48,268 bases of DNA, taken from positions 1 to 48,268 of the forward strand of contig NZ_BJDZ01000022.1 of the NCBI RefSeq assembly GCF_005405405.1. The letters are read 5' to 3'. The translations under genes were made by a program, and so were the position numbers. Shown one piece after another: positions 28,705 to 39,129 of the stretch. Under the pieces are notes generated by a model. It was not told where the DNA came from and did no database searches. It saw only the letters and a program-made list of their open reading frames with translations. The stretch is from Lactiplantibacillus plajomi (GTDB lineage Bacteria; Bacillota; Bacilli; Lactobacillales; Lactobacillaceae). Position 1 is the first letter of the stretch. Every line of letters begins with the position of its first letter.

Positions 28705-28751
28705 GTTTCCGGTGCGTAAGGATACTTAGATTAAAAAAGGGGCGAAAAGAA

Positions 28752-30404
28752 TTGAAAAAGAAATCAGTTGTGACGGCATTATTGAGTTTAGTATTAGTAA
28801 CGGTGTTGGCTGCTTGTGGTCAGAATAGTTCACAATCGACTGGTAGTGGGAAATATGCCAGTAACCAAGTACTGAACCTTTCTTATCCCAGCCCGCTCGA
28901 TTCAATCGATATTTCTAACATGTCCGGTTATGGCAGTACCGGGAATATTTTTGAAAGCTTGTACCGGTTGGGGAAAAACGGTAGCATTACGCCTGGATTA
29001 GCCAAGTCGACGAAGGTATCGAAGGACGGGAAAACCTATACCTTCACGATTCGTGATGCCAAGTGGAGTGATGGTTCGGCAATTACTGCTCAGGACTTTG
29101 TTTATTCGTGGAAGCGGACGGTTACGCCGGCAACCAAGTCGCAGTACGCCTACCTCTTCTCGGGTGTTAAGAACGCGGACGCCATCGTGGCCGGTAAAAA
29201 AGCGCCAAGTACGTTAGGCGTTAAGGCTGAGGGCCAGCATACTTTCATCGTTAGTTTGGAAAAACCAATTAGCTACTTTAAAAAGTTGATGACTTACCCG
29301 CTTTTTGGACCGATCAGTGAAAAGGCGGTCAAGAAGTGGGGCGCCAAGTACGCCACTAAGGCGCAGTACATGCTTTATAGTGGGCCATTTAAGTTGACCG
29401 GTTGGACCGGGACCAATAATAAGTGGCAATTTGTCAAGAATGACCAGTACTGGGATAAAAAGGCGGTTCACTTACAAAAGATCAACTATTCTGTTAACCA
29501 AAGTACGACCACTACGTTGAACTTATTCCAAGAAAATAAGCTTGATTTAACCCAGTTAGCTAGTGAACAAGTTAAGAACCTGAAAAATAATTCAAAATAC
29601 CGGACGTATCCGTACTCGATTACGGCGTTCCTGGTTTATAACTTCCAAGATAGCGATTCAACCGTGAAGAAGGCACTCAATAATCAAAAGATTCGCCAGG
29701 CCATTTCGTTATCGATCAACCGTAAGACGCTGGTCAAGAACGTTATTGGCGACGCGTCAACGGTGTCTAAGACTTTCGTTCCCCAAGACTTGGCGGACGA
29801 TCCCAAGACTGGCAAGGACTTCTCGGCACAGTCAACCGTTAAAAATTCAACGTCCTATAATACTAAGTTGGCTAAGCAGTTATGGCAACAGGGGCTGAAG
29901 GAAACCGGTTTGAAAAAGCTGACCCTCCGGCTGTTGACCTCGAATGACGAACCCAACAAGCCGATTTCGCAATATTTGAAATCCGCGTTGGAAAAGAATT
30001 TAACTGGGCTGACGGTCGATTTATCCAACATCCCGGCAAAGGTAGCATCCAGCCGGGCTCAAGCTGGCAACTTTGATTTGTACCTAAGCGGTTGGGGCGC
30101 CGACTTCAACGACCCGATTTCCCACTTACAAATTATGACGAGTAACAGCGGCTATAATTACGGAAAATATAATAGTAAGACTTATAACCAGTTAGTCGAC
30201 CAGGCCCAGGATCAGGATGCCAATGATAAGAATGCCCGTTGGCAAGATATGCTTAAAGCGGAACGGACAATCATGCAGGATCAAGGCATTACACCACTGT
30301 ACCAGACGGTGTACTCGCACCTTCAAAATCCGAAGGCCAAGGGGATTATTCACAATACCGCGGGCACCCAGTGGAATTACAAGTACGCTTACATTGCGAA
30401 ATAG
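28752..30404 (+). CDS. oppA: Oligopeptide ABC transporter substrate-binding lipoprotein OppA
   Basis: An extracellular peptide-binding lipoprotein of the SBP_bac_5 family with 550 residues. The signal peptide (1-21) ends in lipobox LAAC with Cys22, so it needs Lgt. Start TTG 28752 has AAAAAGGGGCG upstream. Typical family segments are present: the N-terminal ISNMSGYGSTGNIFESLYRL region, and SDGSAITAQDFVYSWKR. No permease or ATPase gene is adjacent, so it must partner with an Opp transporter elsewhere. Control by the upstream Cys/Met-rich leader would suggest a role in supplying sulfur amino acids from peptides (inference). Confidence 0.93.
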   Translation: MKKKSVVTALLSLVLVTVLAACGQNSSQSTGSGKYASNQVLNLSYPSPLDSIDISNMSGYGSTGNIFESLYRLGKNGSITPGLAKSTKVSKDGKTYTFTIRDAKWSDGSAITAQDFVYSWKRTVTPATKSQYAYLFSGVKNADAIVAGKKAPSTLGVKAEGQHTFIVSLEKPISYFKKLMTYPLFGPISEKAVKKWGAKYATKAQYMLYSGPFKLTGWTGTNNKWQFVKNDQYWDKKAVHLQKINYSVNQSTTTTLNLFQENKLDLTQLASEQVKNLKNNSKYRTYPYSITAFLVYNFQDSDSTVKKALNNQKIRQAISLSINRKTLVKNVIGDASTVSKTFVPQDLADDPKTGKDFSAQSTVKNSTSYNTKLAKQLWQQGLKETGLKKLTLRLLTSNDEPNKPISQYLKSALEKNLTGLTVDLSNIPAKVASSRAQAGNFDLYLSGWGADFNDPISHLQIMTSNSGYNYGKYNSKTYNQLVDQAQDQDANDKNARWQDMLKAERTIMQDQGITPLYQTVYSHLQNPKAKGIIHNTAGTQWNYKYAYIAK

Positions 30405-30488
30405 GCGGACGGTATGAAGTATAACGATTAGGATTAAGTAAAAAATGGGTCGGAACGGTTCGTGGGCACGCTGTTCGAAGACCGCAAT

Positions 30489-30516
30489 TTTTGCTGACGA
30501 TGAGCCGTCAGCAAAA
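30489..30516. terminator. Hairpin after oppA (first of two)
   Basis: TTTTGCTGACG (30489-30499) pairs perfectly with CGTCAGCAAAA (30506-30516) around a 6-base loop. The upstream T bases suit termination of leftward transcription from clpP. Confidence 0.65.
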
Positions 30517-30553
30517 GGGACCTCCAATTCAGAATGAATTGGGGGTCCCTTTG
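30514..30553. terminator. Hairpin between convergent oppA and clpP (second)
   Basis: AAAGGGACC...CCAATTC (30514-30530) pairs with GAATTGG...GGTCCCTTT (30536-30552) with one mismatch around AGAAT. It can act for both converging genes. It overlaps the first hairpin by three bases, so the two may be alternatives. Confidence 0.75.
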
Positions 30554-30594
30554 TGTAATCAATGTTAAGCGTTAGTGATACGGGTGGTTAATGT

Positions 30595-31185
30595 TTATTT
30601 CAAACTATTGTTTTCCATAATATCATCAATCAAACCGTATTCCTTGGCTTCTTGAGCAGTCAAGTAGTTGTCACGTTCGGTATCGTGATTTAACTTCTCA
30701 ACGGGTTGACCGGAATTGCTTGCCAAGATTTCGTTGATCTTCTTACGAGTCTTCAAAATTTCTTCGGCAACGATTTCGATTTCCGTTTGTTGACCTTGTG
30801 CACCACCGGATGGTTGGTGAATCAAGATTTCTGAGTTAGGAAGCGCGAACCGCTTACCCTTGGTCCCGGATGATGCCAAGACACTGGCCATTGAAGCGGC
30901 CATCCCCATAACGATCGTTTGAACGTCGGATTTGATAAAGTTCATCGTATCGTAGATGGCCAAGCCGGCGGTAACGACCCCACCTGGTGAGTTGATATAA
31001 AGGTAGATGTCCTTACCTGAATCTTGGGCATCCAAGAAAAGTAATTGGGCAATGATGGCGTTAGCCATGTTGTCTTCGATTGGACCGGATAACATGATGA
31101 TACGGTCTTTTAAAAGTCGTGAATAGATATCATAGGCCCGTTCGCCACGTGATGACTGTTCGATAACTGTCGGAACTGGATACAT
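30595..31185 (-). CDS. clpP: ATP-dependent Clp protease proteolytic subunit
   Basis: ClpP is the tetradecameric serine protease that works with ClpX, ClpC or ClpE. The protein has 196 residues. The catalytic triad is Ser98 (GMAASMAS), His123 (IHQPSGG) and Asp172 (TERDNYL). On the minus strand AGGAGG precedes the start at 31185. The promoter and CtsR operator lie just upstream, so expression should rise under heat or protein stress. Confidence 0.97.
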   Translation of the reverse strand: MYPVPTVIEQSSRGERAYDIYSRLLKDRIIMLSGPIEDNMANAIIAQLLFLDAQDSGKDIYLYINSPGGVVTAGLAIYDTMNFIKSDVQTIVMGMAASMASVLASSGTKGKRFALPNSEILIHQPSGGAQGQQTEIEIVAEEILKTRKKINEILASNSGQPVEKLNHDTERDNYLTAQEAKEYGLIDDIMENNSLK

Positions 31186-31249
31186 AACTGTTAGCCTCCT
31201 AAAAGTTTCATATTTAAATTAGCGGTGTTAGCGCCTTGCTAATAAATGT

Positions 31250-31279
31250 AGTTTACCCCTAAGGTCAGTAAAGGTCAAA
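31250..31279 (-). promoter_or_regulatory. clpP promoter with CtsR operator
   Basis: On the plus strand GGTCAGT-AAA-GGTCAAA (31263-31279) matches the CtsR heptad repeat (A/GGTCAAA-NAN-A/GGTCAAA). Read leftward, -35 TTGACC (31273-31278) and -10 TAAACT (31250-31255) are 17 bases apart. The operator covers the -35, fitting CtsR repression. Confidence 0.88.
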
Positions 31280-31320
31280 AGAAAAACCTCAAAAGTAAAA
31301 TACCGTTTTAGTAGATAAAG

Positions 31321-31382
31321 TGGTATACTTAGGTTTCTATCATATACGGCTTGAGACTGGGAGGTGCCCGGTCTCTTTTTTT
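31321..31382 (+). ncRNA. Possible very short terminated transcript
   Basis: An extended -10 TG-G-TATACT (TATACT 31324-31329) is followed about 20 bases after the expected start by a hairpin, GAGACTGGG (31353-31361) with CCCGGTCTC (31367-31375), and seven T bases (31376-31382). This would give an RNA of about 45 bases. It may be only a terminator with a chance -10. Confidence 0.4.
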
Positions 31383-31497
31383 GCCCGTAACGTTTAAAAT
31401 AATCAACGTTATGGGCAAGCGAACCGCTTGTTTCTACTAATTAATAGGATAGAGATTTACCAACTAACAATCAAGTGGGAACGCTTAATCGTTGGTT
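31381..31497. repeat. Series of hairpins in the clpP-tRNA gap
   Basis: A 14-bp stem (31381-31394 with 31405-31418, one wobble) is followed by CAAGCG/CGCTTG (31416-31430) sharing two to three bases with it. A longer imperfect stem follows near 31462-31497 (CCAACTAAC with GTTGGTTG). No ORF is present. It could be a structured RNA on either strand or decayed repeats. Confidence 0.4.
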
Positions 31498-31590
31498 GAG
31501 CGAATTAGGGGTCGGACTTGTACTTATTCCCAAAATTCGTTAACATATGACAGTGTAACCAGTATAGTCCATTCGGGTAAATTAGGGTAT

Positions 31591-31617
31591 AAAAAAAGCT
31601 GAGCTTTAACTCAGCTA
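31591..31617 (-). terminator. Terminator of tRNA-Arg
   Basis: Read leftward, AGCTGAG (31611-31617) pairs with CTCAGCT (31598-31604) around 6 bases, followed by seven T bases (31597-31591). It lies just after the tRNA 3' end. Confidence 0.9.
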
Positions 31618-31622
31618 ACTGA

Positions 31623-31694
31623 TGCGCCCGGAGGGAATCGAACCCCCATTTCAAGAACCGGAATCTTACGTGCGATCCATTACACTACGGGCGC
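31623..31694 (-). tRNA. tRNA-Arg (anticodon CCG)
   Basis: Read on the minus strand: acceptor arm GCGCCCG/CGGGCGC, D-arm GTGT...GCAC, anticodon stem TAAGA/TCTTG with loop TTCCGGT giving anticodon CCG, and a T-arm with GGTTCGATTCC. It decodes CGG, a codon often used in this window outside the glycolytic genes. CCA is not encoded. A TATAAT-type -10 lies upstream (31706-31711 on the plus strand). Confidence 0.95.
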
Positions 31695-31776
31695 CTAAAC
31701 AACATATTATAGTTTAGCGGATTCTGGATAAAAACACAAGGGTTTTAAATAAAAATTTATTTGGGAGGGGTTATTA

Positions 31777-33114
31777 ATGGCATTACGACCGGAGTTTAGC
31801 CAACGCCAGCAGCAATCTCAAAAGCTGGCTATGACCCAGCGACTGCAGCAATCGATCCAAATGTTGCAGTTTAACGTTGAAGAGTTAAGGGACTTTCTAA
31901 CCCAAAAAGCCCTTGAAAACCCACTGATTGACGTGGACACGAGTTGGCAAACTAATCACGTTGGGCTCGAGGCGGCCAACAACGTTCCCGCTAAGGCGGA
32001 CTTTATTGAACGGGTCTCGACCAGTAATCAGCACTCGCTATTTGAATACTTATTAGATCAAATTCACCTGACGATGCGGGACACCCCGTTGCGAAAAATC
32101 GTTTTGACGTTAATTGAGTCTGTCGATGTGAACGGTTACTTGCAGATTGATGAGCAGCGGGTGCTAGCGGAAACCCACGCCACTAAAATTCAACTATTAG
32201 ATGCGATTACGCTGCTGCAGCAATTAGATCCACCGGGTGTTGGCGCGCGCGATTTACGTGAAGCGTTGATGTTACAAACAGAAAATGACGACTACGCCCC
32301 TAACTTGGCGTACATTATATTAGAAGAAAGTTTTGATGAGTTAGTCAACCACCACTGGGACCGACTGGCGAAGCGTTACCGGGTCGGACTGGCGGACATT
32401 TCAACGGTTTACGACTACGTGCGGACGTTGAGCCCGGTCCCGGGGGCGGCGGTGGGCCAAGAAACGACCGGCTACATTTTTCCAGACCTGGTTATTCGTA
32501 ATCACCACGGGCGTTTGACCTTGAAGACGGCCTCAATGGCCCAGCCGGTCGTCACCTTTCAGCGTAAGTATTATCAACAAATGGCTGGGCAGGGTGACCG
32601 GGAAGTGACCCAGTATTTGAAGGAAAAGAAGTCGGAATATGACTGGATTGCCAGCAGTCTTCAACAACGCGAAGCCACGATTTTTCGCGTTGGTAGTGCC
32701 ATTATGGAACGGCAAGTTGATTTCTTCCTGGAAAAGACGACGACGTTAACCCCGTTATTATTACGGGACGTTGCCCAGCAGCTTCACGTCCACGAGTCAA
32801 CGATTAGTCGGAGTATTAATGGGAAGTATGTTCAGACTGACTTTGGTATGTTTGAGTTGAAACGGTTCTTTACGCAAGCGGTCGGTAAGCGTCCCACGGG
32901 TGGTCAGTTAGTCTCGGCTGACCTGGTTCAGCACCGGATTCGGGCCTTGATTGATAGCGAAAATAAAGAAAAACCGCTTTCAGACCAGAAAATAGTTCAG
33001 ATTCTTAAGAGCGAGAATGTCGAACTTTCTCGTCGGACCGTCGCTAAATATCGGGAAAACCTTAACATCCCGGCTTCGTCGAAGCGAAAACAGTACTTGA
33101 AAACCGAACGATAA
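31777..33114 (+). CDS. rpoN: RNA polymerase sigma-54 factor
   Basis: RpoN directs transcription from -24/-12 promoters with enhancer-binding activators; in lactobacilli these are usually LevR/ManR-type regulators of mannose-family PTS genes. The protein has 445 residues. The N-terminal activator-interacting region is Gln-rich (QRQQQSQKLAMTQRLQQSIQ). The C-terminal RpoN box RRTVAKYRE is at 419-427. The start ATG has a GGGAGGGG site. No bEBP or PTS gene is in the window. Confidence 0.96.
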   Translation: MALRPEFSQRQQQSQKLAMTQRLQQSIQMLQFNVEELRDFLTQKALENPLIDVDTSWQTNHVGLEAANNVPAKADFIERVSTSNQHSLFEYLLDQIHLTMRDTPLRKIVLTLIESVDVNGYLQIDEQRVLAETHATKIQLLDAITLLQQLDPPGVGARDLREALMLQTENDDYAPNLAYIILEESFDELVNHHWDRLAKRYRVGLADISTVYDYVRTLSPVPGAAVGQETTGYIFPDLVIRNHHGRLTLKTASMAQPVVTFQRKYYQQMAGQGDREVTQYLKEKKSEYDWIASSLQQREATIFRVGSAIMERQVDFFLEKTTTLTPLLLRDVAQQLHVHESTISRSINGKYVQTDFGMFELKRFFTQAVGKRPTGGQLVSADLVQHRIRALIDSENKEKPLSDQKIVQILKSENVELSRRTVAKYRENLNIPASSKRKQYLKTER

Positions 33115-33138
33115 TAAAACTTGACGTTTAGACCAGTC

Positions 33139-33184
33139 GGTTCCTGACCAAGACTTGCTTTAGTTTGCAACGGCTTGGGGAACC
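33139..33184. repeat. Three-step hairpin between rpoN and cggR
   Basis: GGTTCC (33139-33144) pairs with GGAACC (33179-33184), CCAAG (33148-33152) with CTTGG (33174-33178), and inside TTGC with GCAA. It has no T-run and overlaps the -35 of the cggR promoter, so it may be the rpoN 3' end or a regulatory stem. Confidence 0.5.
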
Positions 33185-33193
33185 TGTTATAAT
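33165..33193 (+). promoter_or_regulatory. Promoter of the cggR-gap operon
   Basis: TTGCAA (33165-33170), a 17-base spacer ending in TGT, and a perfect TATAAT (33188-33193) with extended -10 TG. The transcript starts about 130 bases before cggR and carries the CggR operator. Confidence 0.85.
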
Positions 33194-33271
33194 TCATGTT
33201 GTGGTTAAGAGAGGTATGCAACAGCGATTTCGTAGTAAATTTGAGTTGTGTGCTTTGTTTTTTGAAGTCTT

Positions 33272-33307
33272 TGGGTCGTTATACGACATAGCTGGACCGG
33301 ACCCGTC
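33272..33307 (+). promoter_or_regulatory. CggR operator
   Basis: TGGGTC-N6-CGAC-N4-CTGGAC-N6-CGTC (33272-33307) has exactly the spacing of the Bacillus CggR operator CGGGAC-N6-TGTC-N4-CGGGAC-N6-TGTC, with partial base matches. It lies downstream of the -10, where CggR would act as a roadblock until fructose-1,6-bisphosphate releases it. Confidence 0.75.
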
Positions 33308-33331
33308 CCACTAGAGAGCAGGTTGGATGCC

Positions 33332-34363
33332 ATGCATTCAGATATTCAATGGATTGAGGCAATTGCCCCAGATATGGTCGACATGCTAAGTCATCGTTAC
33401 TTAGTGTTACGTACCATAAGTTGGATGGCCCCAGTTGGACGTCGGTTGTTAGCTCAAACCCTTGACGTCAGCGAACGGACACTACGTACCGAAACGGACG
33501 CGCTACGCAAATTGGATTTAATCATGACGAGTAAATCCGGTATGCAAGTGACGCAACAGGGACGTGATGTGTTGCTTGGGCTGAGTCAATTTATGGATGA
33601 GCTGATGGGGATTCGCCAGAAGGAACGGCAGTTAGCGCAGCAGTTTAACATTAAACGCTGCATCATCGTTTCGGGCGATTCCGATCGACAGTTAAAAGTT
33701 ATTGGGACCATGGGCGAAGAAGTGAACCAACTGTTACAGCAATTGTTACCGGAAGGTCAAAACATTGTTGCGGTAATGGGCGGTCACACCATGGCGCACG
33801 TGGCAAATCATTTAACGGACAAGTTAGCCCGTAAACGTGACTTGTTATTCGTGCCCGCACGCGGTGGGGTTGGCGAATCGGTTGAGATTCAAGCCAACAC
33901 GATCGCGTCGCAAATGGCACAGCATACCGGGGGTAAATTCCGGTCGTTGTTTGTGCCAGAACAGGTCAGTGAACGAACGTATAAGCCGCTCCTCCAAGAA
34001 CCAAGTATCCAGGAGGTTTTAGCGATTATCGGGCGTGCCAACGTGGTCGTGCATAGCATCGGTGATGCGATTGCCATGGCCCACCGGCGGAATATGTCGG
34101 AAGATCAAATTAAAGTGCTACGTGGTCGCAAAGCGATCGGCGAGGCCTTTGGTTACTTTTTCGACCAAGATGGTAACGTTGTTTACCGGATTCCGCGGAT
34201 TGGCTTGCAAATCGGAGCGCTGGCCGACAGGGAGATTATACTCGCAGTTGCGGGAGGTGCCTCTAAGGCGACCGCAATTGAGGCGTATATGACGAACATC
34301 GCACCTAAACATACGTGTCTGATCACGGATGAAGGTGCAGCAAACTTGATTTTAAAGAAGTAA
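33332..34363 (+). CDS. cggR: Central glycolytic genes regulator CggR
   Basis: A SorC-family repressor of the gap operon. The N-terminal DNA-binding part includes AQTLDVSERTLRTETDALRK. The C-terminal effector domain binds phosphorylated sugar (VMGGHTMAHVANHL, PARGGVGESVEIQ, AVAGGASKATAI). The ATG at 33332 gives 343 residues; an in-frame TTG at 33323 is also possible and neither has a strong ribosome site. Weak translation would suit a repressor. It autoregulates through the operator at 33272. Confidence 0.92.
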   Translation: MHSDIQWIEAIAPDMVDMLSHRYLVLRTISWMAPVGRRLLAQTLDVSERTLRTETDALRKLDLIMTSKSGMQVTQQGRDVLLGLSQFMDELMGIRQKERQLAQQFNIKRCIIVSGDSDRQLKVIGTMGEEVNQLLQQLLPEGQNIVAVMGGHTMAHVANHLTDKLARKRDLLFVPARGGVGESVEIQANTIASQMAQHTGGKFRSLFVPEQVSERTYKPLLQEPSIQEVLAIIGRANVVVHSIGDAIAMAHRRNMSEDQIKVLRGRKAIGEAFGYFFDQDGNVVYRIPRIGLQIGALADREIILAVAGGASKATAIEAYMTNIAPKHTCLITDEGAANLILKK

Positions 34364-34388
34364 TCTTCTATATTGAAGTTGCTTTTTA

Positions 34389-34408
34389 AAATAAAAATAT
34401 TTTTATTT
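34389..34408. repeat. 20-base perfect AT palindrome between cggR and gap
   Basis: The 20 bases are all A or T and equal their own reverse complement. It lies just upstream of the gap ribosome site. In Bacillus the cggR-gapA mRNA is processed here to separate a stable gap transcript from an unstable cggR part; this stem could play that role (inference). Confidence 0.5.
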
Positions 34409-34429
34409 CCACAAGGAGGAAATTCTAGT

Positions 34430-35452
34430 ATGTCTGTAAAAATTGGTATTAATGGTTTCGGACGTATCGGTCGTTTAGCATTCCGTCGTATCTTAGAACT
34501 TGGTGCAAAGTCAAGTGATATCGAAGTTGTTGCTATTAACGATTTAACTTCACCTGCATTGTTGGCTCATCTTTTGAAGTATGACTCAACTCATGGTACT
34601 TTGGATGCCGACGTTTCAGCAACTGACGATTCAATCGTCGTAAACGGTAAGAACTACCGTGTTTACGCTGAACCACAAGCACAAAACATTCCTTGGGTTA
34701 AGAATGATGGCGTTGACTTCGTCCTCGAATGTACTGGTTTCTACACTTCAAAAGCTAAGTCACAAGCTCACTTGGACGCCGGCGCAAAGCGTGTCTTGAT
34801 TTCTGCACCAGCTGGTTCAGACTTGAAGACTATCGTTTACAACGTTAACGATGACATCTTAACTTCAGATGACCGTATCGTTTCCGCTGGTTCATGTACC
34901 ACTAACTGCCTTGCACCATTAGCATTCTTTGAAAACAAAGAATTCGGTATCAAGGTTGGTACGATGACTACTATCCATGCTTACACTTCAACTCAAATGT
35001 TGCTTGACGGCCCTGTACGTGGTGGTAACTTCCGTGCTGCCCGCGCTGCCGGTGTAAACACGATTCCTCATTCAACTGGTGCCGCTAAAGCCCTTGGCTT
35101 AGTTATCCCAGAATTGAACGGTAAGTTACAAGGCCACGCACAACGTGTTGGTGTTGTTGACGGTTCATTGACTGAATTAGTTGCTATCCTTGACAAGAAG
35201 GTTACTGCTGACGAAGTTAACGCTGCTATCAAGAAGCACACTGAAGGTAACGAATCATTCGGTTACAACGATGACGAAATCGTTTCATCTGATGTTATCG
35301 GTACTACTTTTGGTTCAATCTTCGATCCTACCCAAACTGAAGTTACGACTGATGGTGACAACCAATTAGTTAAGACTGTTGCTTGGTACGATAACGAATA
35401 CGGCTTCACTTGCCAAATGGTACGTACTTTATTGAAGTTTGCCACTCTCTAA
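34430..35452 (+). CDS. gap: Glyceraldehyde-3-phosphate dehydrogenase
   Basis: Oxidises glyceraldehyde-3-phosphate with NAD+ and phosphate. The ATG at 34430 has AAGGAGGAA 8 bases upstream and gives 340 residues beginning [14 protein letters not shown]. The catalytic Cys156 is in SCTTNCLAP. The longer frame from 34373 includes non-conserved residues. Codon use changes sharply from cggR, with GGT, GCT, ACT, TCA and CGT favoured, as in highly expressed genes. Confidence 0.97.
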   Translation: MSVKIGINGFGRIGRLAFRRILELGAKSSDIEVVAINDLTSPALLAHLLKYDSTHGTLDADVSATDDSIVVNGKNYRVYAEPQAQNIPWVKNDGVDFVLECTGFYTSKAKSQAHLDAGAKRVLISAPAGSDLKTIVYNVNDDILTSDDRIVSAGSCTTNCLAPLAFFENKEFGIKVGTMTTIHAYTSTQMLLDGPVRGGNFRAARAAGVNTIPHSTGAAKALGLVIPELNGKLQGHAQRVGVVDGSLTELVAILDKKVTADEVNAAIKKHTEGNESFGYNDDEIVSSDVIGTTFGSIFDPTQTEVTTDGDNQLVKTVAWYDNEYGFTCQMVRTLLKFATL

Positions 35453-35494
35453 TTCGTTAGATAGCGAAGAACTTTAAAACCGCATACGGTTTAT

Positions 35495-35532
35495 AACGGC
35501 GGGGGGAGGCAGACTCCTCTTGCCGTTTTTTT
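35495..35532 (+). terminator. Terminator between gap and pgk
   Basis: AACGGC (35495-35500) pairs with GCCGTT (35522-35527), with an inner GAG/CTC pairing, then T bases to 35532. A smaller AAACCG/CGGTTT hairpin precedes it. It probably lowers readthrough, giving more gap than pgk transcript. Confidence 0.75.
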
Positions 35533-35567
35533 ATTCAGTATCCACGAATTCTTAGGAGGATTTAACA

Positions 35568-36770
35568 TTGGCTAAACTAATCGTTTCAGATTTAGATGTT
35601 AAAGATAAAAAAGTTTTAATTCGTGTCGACTTTAATGTTCCGATTAAAGACGGCAAGATTGGTGACGACAACCGTATCGTTGCCGCTTTACCAACGATTA
35701 AATACGTGATTGAACACGACGGTAAAGCCGTACTGTTCTCTCACTTAGGTCGGATTAAGAGTGAAGATGATAAGAAGGGCTTAAGCTTACGTCCAGTTGC
35801 AGAACGCCTTTCAAACTTATTGAACAAACCGGTCACTTTCGTACCCGTTACTGAAGGTGAACAACTTGAAACGGCTATCAACAACATGAACGACGGTGAC
35901 GTCTTAGTTGTTGAAAACACCCGTTTTGAAGACGTTGTTAACGGTGAACAAGTTAAGCGCGAATCTGGTAACGACCCTGAATTGGGCAAATACTGGGCTT
36001 CACTTGGTGACGTTTACGTTAACGATGCGTTCGGTACTGCCCACCGGAAGCATGCTTCCAACGTTGGGATTGCCTCCAACATGGACCAAGTTGCCGCTGG
36101 TTTCTTAATGGAAAAGGAAATCAAGTTCTTAGGTGACGCCGTTGACAATCCTAAGCACCCATTCGTTGCCATCTTAGGTGGTGCCAAGGTTTCTGACAAG
36201 ATCGGTGTGATTGATCACTTAATCAGCAAAGCTGACAAGATCATCATCGGTGGTGGGATGACCTACACCTTCTACGCAGCTAAGGGTATGGGCATTGGTA
36301 ACTCACTTGTTGAAAAGGACAAGATTGAATTAGCTAAGTCCATTATTGAAAAGGCCGGCGACAAGCTTGTCTTACCTAGCGACTCCGTTATTGCTGAAAA
36401 GTTCAGTAACGACGTTCCTAACAAAGTCGTTGAAGGTGCCATTCCTGACGGTTACATGGCCTTAGACATCGGTCCTAAGTCCGTTCAAGAATTCGAAGAC
36501 GTTTTGAAGACCGCTAAGACGGTTGTTTGGAACGGCCCAATGGGTGTCTTTGAAATGAGCAGCTACGCTAAGGGTACCCTTGAAGTTGGTAAGTTCTTAG
36601 GAACCTTATCAGACGCAACGACTATCGTTGGTGGTGGGGACTCAACTGCTGCCGTTAAGCAACTCGGCGTTGGCGACAAGTTGACCCACATCTCTACTGG
36701 TGGTGGCGCTTCACTTGAATACCTTGAAGGTAAGGAATTACCTGGTATCGCTGCTATTTCTGACAAATAA
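35568..36770 (+). CDS. pgk: Phosphoglycerate kinase
   Basis: Makes ATP from 1,3-bisphosphoglycerate. The protein has 400 residues. Typical segments are [13 protein letters not shown] near the N terminus, [18 protein letters not shown] and the C-terminal [13 protein letters not shown] and [16 protein letters not shown]. Start TTG 35568 has TAGGAGGA upstream. Codon use is strongly biased, as in gap. Confidence 0.97.
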   Translation: MAKLIVSDLDVKDKKVLIRVDFNVPIKDGKIGDDNRIVAALPTIKYVIEHDGKAVLFSHLGRIKSEDDKKGLSLRPVAERLSNLLNKPVTFVPVTEGEQLETAINNMNDGDVLVVENTRFEDVVNGEQVKRESGNDPELGKYWASLGDVYVNDAFGTAHRKHASNVGIASNMDQVAAGFLMEKEIKFLGDAVDNPKHPFVAILGGAKVSDKIGVIDHLISKADKIIIGGGMTYTFYAAKGMGIGNSLVEKDKIELAKSIIEKAGDKLVLPSDSVIAEKFSNDVPNKVVEGAIPDGYMALDIGPKSVQEFEDVLKTAKTVVWNGPMGVFEMSSYAKGTLEVGKFLGTLSDATTIVGGGDSTAAVKQLGVGDKLTHISTGGGASLEYLEGKELPGIAAISDK

Positions 36771-37556
<786 letters not shown>

Positions 37557-37563
37557 TTAGTTA

Positions 37564-37592
37564 TTGCAAGTTGTATAGCAAAACTCTACAAT
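37564..37592 (+). promoter_or_regulatory. Internal promoter of eno
   Basis: TTGCAA (37564-37569) and TACAAT (37587-37592) with a 17-base spacer, 41 bases before eno. It would let eno be expressed apart from CggR control. Confidence 0.65.
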
Positions 37593-37621
37593 AAATGTGA
37601 ACCAAAATTAGCAAAATTTAA

Positions 37622-38962
<1,341 letters not shown>

Positions 38963-38982
38963 TTAAGTTGAAGTGAACCATG

Positions 38983-39009
38983 AAAACGTCGCTTACGGGC
39001 GGCGTTTTT
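38983..39009 (+). terminator. Terminator after eno
   Basis: AAAACG-TCGC (38983-38992) pairs with GCGG-CGTTTT (38999 region to 39008) with one mismatch; the arm ends in T bases. Confidence 0.7.
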
Positions 39010-39129
39010 ATATACATATTTTTAGCTGGGTCGGTAGCCGTACCAACGGCCGGGACAATTTGGAAAATACCGGTCGTAATCCTAGTCCCGTGTTAAAATA
39101 GGATGATGAGCAGTTAAAGGAGAATTGTA

